Shown one piece after another: positions 8,025 to 14,569 of a DNA stretch of 14,569 nucleotides. How positions within the stretch are numbered: position 1 is the first letter of the stretch; each line of letters starts with the position of its first letter. Source of the stretch: Triparma columacea (taxonomy: Eukaryota > Sar > Bolidophyceae > Parmales > Triparmaceae). The notes below the pieces were generated by a model that saw only the letters and a program-made list of their open reading frames with translations, ran no database searches and was not told where the DNA came from. The position numbers and the translations under genes were made by a program. Location: NCBI GenBank assembly GCA_030267965.1, contig BRYA01000108.1, forward strand, positions 4,044-18,612, in the 5' to 3' direction.

Positions 8025-8377
8025 GGTAAAATAATGAGAAGAGAGATTTGCTCGAGTAGAGGGATGGGATAGATTTCTTCCTTTTCAGCGCTTATACAAC
8101 TTTTATATACCGTAGGTGTCTTATTTGATTATCCTTGTTGCAAAGTACCTATAATTATCCACAATTATGTCGTTGGAAAGTTTTTGGAAGCAAAAGGAAA
8201 CAATTGCAAGGAAAGGATTGGTGGGTGGTGGGGAGGCTGCTTTTTGAGGGCTCTTTTACAACGTTCAAACGCGTCTTTCACCTTCTTCTTTTTTACGAAC
8301 GTAAAATTTAAGTATATTACAGACGCTTCAACCACGTCTTCGTGATGCACATGCGTCATTAACATTTTCTAATTAAA
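8025..8377. other. Spacer between GNL3 and the zinc-finger gene
   Basis: The lower part holds the GNL3 promoter (TATA box at 8101-8110). The upper part is AT-rich and is probably the 3' untranslated region of the zinc-finger gene. A 66-codon minus frame at 8165-8365 has no recognisable features and is not called. No RNA gene is seen. Confidence 0.5.
8101..8110 (-). promoter_or_regulatory. TATA box of the GNL3 gene
   Basis: The minus strand reads GTATATAAAA, a near-consensus TATA box, 77 bases upstream of the GNL3 start codon. It would place transcription start at about 8075-8080. Confidence 0.55.
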
Positions 8378-9148
8378 TCATTCTACCAACAAGTCCACTT
8401 TTTGCCCTCCCTTCTTCTCAGGGGCTTGGGCCTGACGCTTCTTTCTGGGTGCCTCGCCGATCGCCGCATGGTCCACACTTGTATCGGCGGGGCGTTTTCA
8501 CAAAAGTCTGTCCTGCTTGTCCTGCTTGAGAGCCTCGCTGATCACATTCTGCAGCTCGTCATGGCGCGAGCACGCGGTCGCCGCGTCCTCCTCGCTCTGG
8601 GGCGGCTCGAAGTGGAAGCAGCCGAGGTATTGGGCGCGCAGCGCCTTGTCCTTCGGGAGCGCCGGTGGCCCGCCTTCGCTGCTTGACGCAAATGGACCGG
8701 CCGAACGCCAGGCCACAGGCAATTCGCTCTGCTCGGCGGCCAAGTAGCCAGTTAGTAGCTCGCGGTGGGTTTGCACAAAGTCGTGCGTGCAAGAGAAGCA
8801 ATAGTACAGCGGCCCCGAGGTTGCTGGTGTGCAACGGGCACCTGGCATCCCGAAGCGCGAGAGGACGCGGTGAGGTGGCTTGACCATTTCCCCGCATCCT
8901 GTACATCCTGCTGGCTGACCCTTCGGGTTTGCGTCGTACTGGAAGGTGCACTGTGAGTGCATGTATAAGTCTTGCAGCCCTCCTTGATTGTACCCTGTGG
9001 TCGCCCCATTGTTGCGCGAGTAGTGGCCTGGCTGGTGGAAGAAGGTACGAGCAACGCGTGACGTCCCCTTAGGGATGCCTGTATCGCACCACGCGCAGTG
9101 TGCGAGGCCGTGCTGGTCGATCTCGACAGTCAATCGAGAGGCAGACAT
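8378..9148 (-). CDS. Cys-rich PARP-type zinc-finger-like protein
   Basis: The main frame starts at ATG 9148. Residues 18-67 read CAWC, then IPKGTSRVAR, then HSQC: a CX2C-X42-HX2C pattern close to PARP-type nick-sensing zinc fingers, though the loop is longer than usual. A second Cys cluster (CTGC at 82-85 and CFSC at 117-120) may bind another zinc. The frame meets TGA at 8498 after 216 codons. An intron 8445-8501 (57 bases, GTGAAA donor, CACCCAG acceptor) would remove this stop, close the phase and continue through KKRQAQAPEKKGGQ to a stop at 8378, giving 237 residues with a basic, NLS-like tail. I prefer the spliced form, because the downstream stretch looks coding; the unspliced form would end at 8498. 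A nuclear DNA- or protein-binding role is inference. It is divergent from the PEX13-like gene. Confidence 0.75.
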
Positions 9149-9459
9149 CGACTGGATTGTTAATTCCTGGGCTTCTACGGTCCGTGTCGTCGATTAAATA
9201 TGCACAAATGCCAATTACAGGGCTGAGACGACGGCTATTATGTATTAAGTAACGTGGGAAGTCAGTAGGTGTGCTCTTCTATTGTGTAGGAAATTTCTCA
9301 TTTTCCCTCATTTTTACCCCATTTTTAATCTCATCTCGCAAAACAACTTTCAAAATACCTCAACATTGACCCTTAACTCAATCACAACAACATTCAATAA
9401 CCTAATACCCTACCATTAAATAATACTCATCACTCCTATCCCTCGACACAATAAACAAA
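9149..9459. promoter_or_regulatory. Divergent promoter region
   Basis: These 311 bases separate the minus-strand zinc-finger gene from the plus-strand PEX13-like gene. On the minus strand an AT-rich CATATTTAAT lies about 45-55 bases upstream of the zinc-finger start. The right half (about 9300-9459) is rich in A, C and T and low in G, like a 5' untranslated leader, and ends in ACAAAATG. No coding frame is seen. Confidence 0.5.
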
Positions 9460-10176
9460 ATGTCCCAATCCTCATCATCAACATCCCGTCCCCTACTTAC
9501 CAACTCTTCAGTCAATCCTCAGGTACCAATAACCGAGGTTCCTTCTACCTCACAGTCAAACGATAGGGAGGGGGGGTTAAACTACCCCACCAGCACCTCA
9601 GGTTACAACCCTGGCATGGGGGTTGGGTATGATGGGGGGTTAGGGGGGGGTTACACTGACGGTATGGGGGGTTACGGTACGGGAGGTTACGGCGGCGGCT
9701 ACGGCGGCGGCTACGGCGGGATGGGAATGGGGTACGGGGGTATGGGGGGTATGGGAATGATGGGGGGCATGGGAATGATGGGGGGGATGGGAATTATGGG
9801 GAGCCTTTATAGCAGCCCCCCCGTGCAGCTGCTGTACATGTGCAACCAGCTGGTGGTTGCGGTGGGGATGCTAGTGGAGCTGGGGATGGGGAACTACAGG
9901 CAGTGGGTCAAGCTTAGGGAGAGGATTAAGGAGGTGTGTGAGGAGGAGGGGGGGGAGGCAGTGGAGAGACTCAACCCGATTGATAGGCTGCTTAGGCAGC
10001 TGTTTCACCCGTCAACGAAACGATCGCCGTTGAGTAAGGCCGTGAGAGCGGCGTTCTTCGCGGCGGGTACGGCAGGAGTCGTCATGGTTATCAGGACGCT
10101 TATCGAAAGGATGGTGGAGAAGAGGGTTAAAAAGAGATTGGAGAACATGAAGGACTTAGAAAAGGGGTGGAAATAG
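9460..10176 (+). CDS. PEX13: PEX13-like peroxisomal import protein
   Basis: One exon, 238 residues. Residues 1-45 are Ser/Thr/Pro-rich. Residues about 46-115 are a Gly-rich stretch with repeated GYGGG and GMGMMG units, as in the YG-rich region of PEX13, which in the family forms the cohesive peroxisomal import pore. The rest is helical and partly hydrophobic (QLLYMCNQLVVAVGMLVELG; AAFFAAGTAGVVMVI), giving one or two membrane segments, and ends in a basic helix. There is no SH3 domain; plant PEX13 also lacks one, whereas fungal and animal proteins have it. The assignment rests on composition and layout rather than a specific motif, so another Gly-rich membrane protein is possible. AATAAA lies about 100 bases after the stop. 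Confidence 0.5.
   Translation: MSQSSSSTSRPLLTNSSVNPQVPITEVPSTSQSNDREGGLNYPTSTSGYNPGMGVGYDGGLGGGYTDGMGGYGTGGYGGGYGGGYGGMGMGYGGMGGMGMMGGMGMMGGMGIMGSLYSSPPVQLLYMCNQLVVAVGMLVELGMGNYRQWVKLRERIKEVCEEEGGEAVERLNPIDRLLRQLFHPSTKRSPLSKAVRAAFFAAGTAGVVMVIRTLIERMVEKRVKKRLENMKDLEKGWK
9751..9804 (+). repeat. Three 18-base tandem units
   Basis: ATGGGAATGATGGGGGGC at 9751-9768 is repeated with few changes at 9769-9786 and 9787-9804, encoding MGMMGG-type hexapeptides. Just upstream, a 12-base GGC-rich unit encoding YGGG is also repeated. Such tracts can vary in copy number between strains. Confidence 0.85.
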
Positions 10177-10276
10177 AGTAGAGTAGATTTGCGTTTTTCG
10201 TTGAACACGTTCGGTTTTCGTAACTTACCTAACCTTCCTTTGGGTGGGTTGGTGAAGGCAAAAAAACAAACTGAAT

Positions 10277-10282
10277 AATAAA
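10277..10282 (+). terminator. Poly(A) signal of the PEX13-like gene
   Basis: AATAAA followed by an A run, 101 bases after the stop codon. The remaining bases up to 10397 are the probable promoter and leader of the next plus-strand gene, with no clear TATA box. Confidence 0.45.
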
Positions 10283-10397
10283 AAAAACCCCACCCAATAT
10301 CTCGCCTCACCACCGACTGTACCCAACTTTCTTTCCAAAGAATTTCTCCATCGCACCCCGACACCCCCAAATCTCCTCCTTTCAACCAATTTCCCAC

Positions 10398-10805
10398 ATG
10401 TCTCGACCCTACTCCCCACTCTCCTGTCCTCTATCAATCCTCTTCCTTCTCCTTCTCCTTCTATTTCTGCCCTCAACTACATCCTTTGACCCAATTACCC
10501 GTCCTGCATTCCTCAAATCCCTCCTCCTTCCTCTAATCACAATATCTCCTCCTCCCAAATACACCCTCCCCATCGACGATGGTCAAGAGCCCTCCTTCGG
10601 TGACACTCGGGCTTACATGAAAGACGCGAAGCGAAATAAGAGGAAGGGAGTCCCAAGATACGGCGGTGACTTAAAGGGAGGGCTGTGGGATTACGAAACT
10701 AGGATGGTGGAGTTCCCAGAGGAGAAGAAAATACAACAAACCATCGTGCCAGGCTTGAAGCAGGACATATACTCGCTGCCCAACCCGGTCCGATTATGGT
10801 GGTAA
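10398..10805 (+). CDS. Small protein with signal peptide, possibly plastid-targeted (unrecognised)
   Basis: One exon, 135 residues, family not recognised. Residues 12-24 are a Leu-rich signal peptide ending STTS, followed by F30. A Phe at +1 after a signal peptide is the hallmark of secondary-plastid presequences in stramenopiles. A second hydrophobic stretch (residues 38-50, FLKSLLLPLITI) could be a thylakoid signal or membrane segment. The mature part is charged and has aromatic residues near the end (LPNPVRLWW). The stop codon TAA sits inside a GGTAAGC sequence that would also be a good splice donor, but there is no space for a downstream exon before the convergent gene. The codon usage and clean signal peptide make it a likely real gene; the function is unknown. 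Confidence 0.65.
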   Translation: MSRPYSPLSCPLSILFLLLLLLFLPSTTSFDPITRPAFLKSLLLPLITISPPPKYTLPIDDGQEPSFGDTRAYMKDAKRNKRKGVPRYGGDLKGGLWDYETRMVEFPEEKKIQQTIVPGLKQDIYSLPNPVRLWW

Positions 10806-10858
10806 GCGCCAGAAAACCTCAAAAAGTAACGCGTTCTTTTTCATCAAAAGCACTTCTT
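10806..10858. other. 53-base gap between convergent genes
   Basis: The small secretory gene (plus) and the C2/coiled-coil gene (minus) have stop codons only 53 bases apart. Their 3' untranslated regions must overlap unless they are shorter than that. No AATAAA is seen on either strand. Confidence 0.6.
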
Positions 10859-12809
10859 CTACTTCCTCTCCCCCCTTTCCCTCTCCAATATCCTGCACCT
10901 CTGTCCAAGTTCGTCGATCTCCATGTACAAGTTCGCAGTCTCCGTCTTTGACATGATAAGTCCCTGTTCCAGTTCTTCCCTCTCCTTCCCCAATCTTTCC
11001 CTCTCCAATCCCCACCCTTCCTCCATGTCCCTAATGTCACCCTTTAGGCCTTCGTACTCCTCCTCCATGGTGACGACGACGCCCCGAAGGCCGTCGACCT
11101 CCTCCTTACGAGCCACTTTCTCCTTAGAGAGCTCGGCTTCAAGACCAGAGACCTTGGCAGACCAGGAGGTATCCAATGTATCCAACTTCTCGACCATCTA
11201 AAGATGAGCGAAGAGTGAAGGGAAAGGGGTTAGGGCCGAATGCAAGGGCTTGTCGGAAATAAATAACTCCGGCTCTTCCCGCGGCTAGCTTAACTTCGCT
11301 CCAAGCCTAGCCTCCCCTCCCCTCTCCCCTCCCCTCCTCTCCTCACCTCCCTCCCCTTGCCCTCAACTAACTTCTCCAGCTCCGCAACCCTCTCCTCCAG
11401 TTCCCTGACTCTCCCCCTCTCCCCCCCCAATGTTTCCTCCAGATCTCTTTTCTCCCCTCCCACCCTTATAATAATTTCCTTGAGCTTTTTATTTTTCGCC
11501 CTAAGCCTCGCAACCGCCACCCCCTTCCCCTCCACTGTCTCCTCCACCTCCAACTCCCCCTCGACCTCCTTCGCCCATCCCTGCCCCCTCGCCTCCTCCT
11601 CAAAGCTCTGGTCCACCTTATTCCTGTCGTTCAGCTCCTTAAGTATTCGCATCTGCCTGGACGCAATGTGTCCCTTGAAGTGTTCCGCTACCTCCTCGCT
11701 CTTCCTGCTCCTGTCCAGGCTCTCCCCCGCCTCCGCCAGCCTACTCTCGAACTCCACCCTCTCCCTTTCCAGCCTCCTCTTCTCTTCATCCGCCCCCTCA
11801 AGCTCATCCTCGAGCTCTCCCCTCCTCTTTTTTGTAATCTCGCTGCCTACCTTGAGAGCTAGGAGCTTCGCGCCAAGCTGGGTGACGAGCTCCTTGCTAG
11901 CAAGGCCTTCACCCTGAGCGGAAGTGAGGCAAGACTGGAGGCGAGTTACCTCCTGCGCCACCCTCCTCCTCTCGGCCTTCTCAGACTCCAACTGGGAGTG
12001 AAGACTAAGGGAGGGAACAGCGGGGGGGGAGGTACCGACCGAAGGAGTTAGTTGGTTTGCCGTTTGAAACAAATCCTTAGCGCCCGCATGTCATGCTCTA
12101 ACCCTGCCTCTCTCACCTCGTCAAGGTAGTGTTGAGCTTGTCATAATTGAGAACGTCCAAATTGGTCGTCGAAGTCGTAGAAACGCAGTCGTCATCATCG
12201 TCGTCTCTGTCCATAAATCCCTCCCCCCCCCCCCCCTCCGGTCCCCCCTCCTCGTCCGAGTCTACGATTTCCAGCACTCCCGTCCCCCCCTNNCTCCCCG
12301 AACTCTCCCCCCCCCCCCCCCCTGCACTGGCTCAGTTCTATCGTCCTCCCTCCCCCCTCCCCACTGAACCTCGTAGCGTCAAGCTGGAAGCTCGCGAGCT
12401 CCTTAAAGGGACGGCCAAGGGAGGTGTAACCGACGCGGAGCAGGTAGGACTTGGGGGCGTAACCTTGGGAACGGGTCGAGTCGGGGTAGAGGGTTATGTC
12501 CATGCTCATGGGGCAGCTACCCTTCCAAGAGGACTGGGAGGAGGAGGGAGGAGAGGGAGGGAGGGGGGGTTGGACTGTCACAGATTTACCGCCCCTCTGG
12601 AGTTGGACGGTCAGGGTTTGCGCGGCGTCGCTGACGGGGTGAGGGGCATTATTGCCTGATTTACGAGAGGTGGATTTCTTGGATCTCAGGGGGGAGTGCA
12701 GGAGAGGGGAAGATACGGGAAAGGTGGTAACAGTGAGGGACGTTAATGTAACGGTCAGACGACGGGGGTGACCAGTCACCCGAGGACGTAAGAAGGAGGG
12801 GGACACCAT
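10859..12809 (-). CDS. C2-like domain and coiled-coil protein
   Basis: Three exons: 12117-12809, 11347-12004 and 10859-11197, about 562 residues. The introns are 112 bases (12005-12116) and 149 bases (11198-11346), both with GTGAG donors; their junctions keep phase. Residues about 15-165 resemble an N-terminal C2-type domain (RLTVTLTSLTV; later YAPKSYLLRVGYTSLGRPF). A Gly-rich and acidic linker follows, then a long heptad-rich region through exons 2 and 3 (EVTRLQ.., RAKNKKLKE, ELEERVAELEKL). Such C2/coiled-coil proteins act as membrane or cytoskeletal adaptors in other eukaryotes; the role here is inferred. Exon 1 is one base out of register with the rest: its length is 693, and 692 or 695 would be needed. 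The break lies at the C16 run 12307-12322 or the NN at 12292-12293, probably a sequencing or assembly fault. Confidence 0.75.
12292..12322. other. Unresolved bases and C16 homopolymer
   Basis: NN occupies 12292-12293 and an uninterrupted run of 16 C lies at 12307-12322; a C14 run lies nearby at 12223-12236. The upstream frame of the C2/coiled-coil gene reads ELSQC and the downstream frame reads VLEIVDSDEE, and they do not meet. A run of 15 or 18 would join them. Run length here is not reliable. Confidence 0.8.
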
Positions 12810-12929
12810 GAAGAAAGATGGTGCTTTGCTTTGACAGGTGAGGTGAAAAGAAGAGTCTTCAGTCTTCAGCTTCGAAGCCAGGACTGAACTTCAGAAACAA
12901 AGAGATTTCTCCCTACCTCTTCTTTTTTA
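12810..12929. promoter_or_regulatory. 120-base divergent promoter
   Basis: This separates the start codons of the C2/coiled-coil gene (minus) and the F-box gene (plus). It has a repeated AGTCTTCAGTCTTCAGCTTC motif near 12854-12873, and a TTTTTTAATG context at the F-box start. No TATA box is evident, so a shared bidirectional promoter is likely. Confidence 0.55.
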
Positions 12930-14407
12930 ATGTCCAAGCGTCAACGCACTGAATTATCTGGTCCATCTGAATTGGAGAAGAGGCTCACGAATGCAAACAG
13001 CGAATTGCAAGCCGAGAATGATGATTTGAAGGGTAAGGTGGAAGGAAAGCAGACATTGGAGTCCATTTTCGCCCACCATGTATGACGTTCTCTCCAAACT
13101 AACCCCATCATCGTCCGGCCTTAACATCAATTTCCGCACTAGATATGCTCGAGATGACAAGATCATCATCAGAGAAGAGCAAGGCAGAGAGAGATGCGGC
13201 AATCGCTGAGAATACTTCTCTTATGACGCGCATCGCTGAGTTAGAAGAGCGACAAGCGGGTCTTGGGTCTACTTTGGATGCGCAGAAGGAGGTGAGTTCA
13301 TGAGTTTGTCCACTGTCGGTGTAAATCTCATCTTCTTAACCCCCCCCCCCTCGCGTGCGCCCGTTACAGGAGAATAAGAAACTGAAAGAACTTCTGGAGT
13401 CGTCCCCTGCGCTTCGTGTTTATCTCCAAAGCCTTACGAGGGAAAATGCCGTCAAGCACGCCCGACTCGCCAAGGAGCGCCTCTGCTTTGCGGACATGCC
13501 GGTGGACGTAATCGTTCTCATCCTGCGGTACCTTTCTTTCAAGGACGTTCTCTCCTGCCGGCTCATGGGCACGCTCTGGGCAAGCGAGGAGGTTGCGAAT
13601 GCGACGGCTGACCGTAACGACGAGTTCGACGTGAAGCACGGACATTGGATTGGCAAACGACAGAAGTGCATCGAAGAGTACACGAGACTGTTTGGCAGGG
13701 GCTTGACCAACCTCAATTTCGACTACCACGTTTTTGACCAAGTTGTTCTTCTGACCATCACGCCAAACTTGCTTCGCTCTGTCTTGGCGTCTTGCCCCTA
13801 CGCCAACAGTACCTATTTAACCGGCGCTAAACTCACTTTGGATGTACTGCGAGTTTTCTTTGAAACGACGTCGATCACAGACATCACCATTCAGGATTGC
13901 GATCTCCTGGACGTTACCCCGGACGATCTACTCGTTATGCTTCGCGGCGCACCGCAGATCAAGGAATTGGGTCTTTTCGACGAGAATCACTCGGTATCAT
14001 TCCCCTCGCTTGCAGACATCCTCGATGCCGCTCCTAATTTGGAGGAATTGTACACCAACTTTACAAGTGAAGACGTGGTCACTTGCCTCCATGGGCTGCG
14101 CCAACTGAGTATGTGTTGTGGCGAGCTTAAGGACAGGCATCTCCTGCAGATTTCTGCCCACCTACACAAACTCGAGGAGGCCGAGTTTGCCTATTCCCTC
14201 GACAACGTGAGTCCGAATGCCTTTCTCGCTTTTGTGAGGTTGACGCCAACGCTCAAGGTCGCGAGCGATCAAGGGGTTCACGAACGTGAGGATGCGGAGG
14301 ACGGTATTGACTTGACCCCAGACCACCCTATGTGGATCAAGGCTCAGGATATTCTCCAGGAGAGAAGGGGTACCCCGTATATGGTGTGGGGGGGTGTGTG
14401 GGAGTAG
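12930..14407 (+). CDS. F-box protein with N-terminal coiled coil
   Basis: Three exons on the plus strand, 12930-13032, 13143-13291 and 13370-14407, joined by introns of 110 and 78 bases (GTAAGG and GTGAGT donors). All phases close, giving 429 residues. Residues about 15-95 are heptad-rich (ELEKRLTNANSELQAEN; EKSKAERDAAIAEN). Residues about 122-160 match the F-box pattern (MPVDVIVLILRYLSFKDVLSCR..G..W), which in SCF ubiquitin ligases binds SKP1. The C-terminal half has repeated leucine-rich strands (ITDITIQDCDLLDV, IKELGLFDENH, LEELYTN, LRQLSMCCGELKDR), suggesting LRR-type substrate binding. The start codon is in TTTTTTAATGTCC context and is the only one that keeps the coiled coil in phase. 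The substrate is unknown. Confidence 0.85.
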
Positions 14408-14423
14408 ATTTTTGTTTGTCAAA

Positions 14424-14433
14424 AATAAATAAA
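14424..14433 (+). terminator. Overlapping poly(A) signals of the F-box gene
   Basis: AATAAATAAA holds two overlapping AATAAA motifs 17 to 21 bases after the stop codon. The remaining bases to 14527 separate the convergent genes and show nothing else. Confidence 0.6.
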
Positions 14434-14527
14434 ATTATCTTGAAACCCGTGATTTCACTCCGTCCAAAAGGACAAATAGAGTACAATCTTCATACATTCT
14501 GTGTTTTTGTTTCAACTGTTTCTTCGT

Positions 14528-14569
14528 TCACTTCTTCTTACCCCTACCCTTCTTGCCCTTCTTCCCCTT
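14528..14569 (-). CDS. C-terminus of a gene entering from the right edge (partial)
   Basis: The minus strand reads thirteen codons of KGKKGKKGRGKKK and then TGA at 14528-14530. Lys/Gly-rich tails of this type occur on ribosomal, nucleolar and chromatin proteins. The rest lies outside the window, so no family can be assigned, and an antisense 3' untranslated sequence cannot be excluded. It would be convergent with the F-box gene. Confidence 0.4.
   Translation of the reverse strand, partial: KGKKGKKGRGKKK

Noticed and set aside
8165..8365. Minus-strand 66-codon frame
   Set aside because: It is AT-rich, has no recognisable motif, and lies in the spacer between the zinc-finger and GNL3 genes.
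8402..9054. Plus- and minus-strand frames overlapping the zinc-finger gene
   Set aside because: High GC makes long shadow frames likely; only the minus frame from 9148 shows ordered Cys/His pairs.
10005..10476. Minus-strand frames 10005-10397 and 10225-10476
   Set aside because: They are antisense to the end of the PEX13-like gene and the start of the small secretory gene, with no features.
11357..11917. Ser/Leu-rich plus-strand frames opposite the coiled coil
   Set aside because: Coiled-coil genes rich in Glu and Lys codons give Ser/Leu/Phe-rich complements; they are shadows.
13033..13083. Read-through of the first F-box intron as coding
   Set aside because: The frame continues for about 16 codons and then meets TGA. 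Only the GTAAGG donor at 13033 connects in phase to the coiled-coil exon.
13364..14422. Minus-strand frames opposite the F-box gene (13364-13741, 13420-13716, 13987-14169, 14162-14422)
   Set aside because: They are antisense to an exon with F-box and leucine-rich features and have none of their own.
1..14569. CRISPR arrays, tRNA or rRNA genes, transposase genes
   Set aside because: No regularly spaced repeats, no tRNA A/B-box pair, no ribosomal RNA signature and no transposase or reverse-transcriptase motif was seen on either strand.

Overview
This window is nuclear DNA from a eukaryotic microbe, most likely a photosynthetic stramenopile. That placement is inference. The support is compact genes split by short GT-AG introns (54 to 279 bases, nearly all donors reading GTGAG or GTAAG), a nucleolar GTPase and a PEX13-like peroxin, a short secretory protein with a possible secondary-plastid presequence (signal peptide followed by S/F), and a large protein with tandem START-like domains. 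A bolidophyte or parmalean alga would fit, but no sequence search was possible. Long C/G homopolymers are frequent and mostly serve as polypyrimidine tracts on the minus strand.

Layout from left to right. Positions 2-2899 (minus) hold one uninterrupted 966-codon reading frame that runs off the left edge, with three START-like units and the start of a fourth. Positions 2900-3891 are the longest stretch without a confident gene; they hold the 5' region of the START gene (TATA-like element, probable intron) and the 3' region of the next gene. Positions 3892-6132 (minus) encode a six-exon, 587-residue class 3 lipase with signal peptide and C-terminal membrane anchor. Positions 6314-8024 (minus) encode a two-exon nucleostemin/GNL3-family circularly permuted GTPase of 533 residues. 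Positions 8378-9148 (minus) encode a Cys-rich PARP-type zinc-finger-like protein whose C-terminus depends on whether a 57-base intron containing a stop codon is removed. Positions 9460-10176 (plus) encode a Gly/Tyr/Met-rich PEX13-like protein, and 10398-10805 (plus) a small secretory or plastid-targeted protein. Positions 10859-12809 (minus) encode a C2-like plus coiled-coil protein in three exons, with a frame break at a C16 run and NN. Positions 12930-14407 (plus) encode a three-exon coiled-coil/F-box/LRR-like protein of 429 residues. A Lys/Gly-rich C-terminus of one more minus-strand gene enters at the right edge (14528-14569).

The genes do not form a pathway. They cover lipid binding, lipolysis, ribosome biogenesis, nuclear zinc-finger function, peroxisome import and ubiquitin ligation, as expected for a dense eukaryotic chromosome segment. 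Two gene pairs are divergent and share short intergenic promoters (9149-9459 and 12810-12929), and two are convergent with 53 and 120 bases between stop codons. Apart from the intron-less frames, the models rest on splice sites that I chose because the reading phase closes at each junction; transcripts would confirm them.
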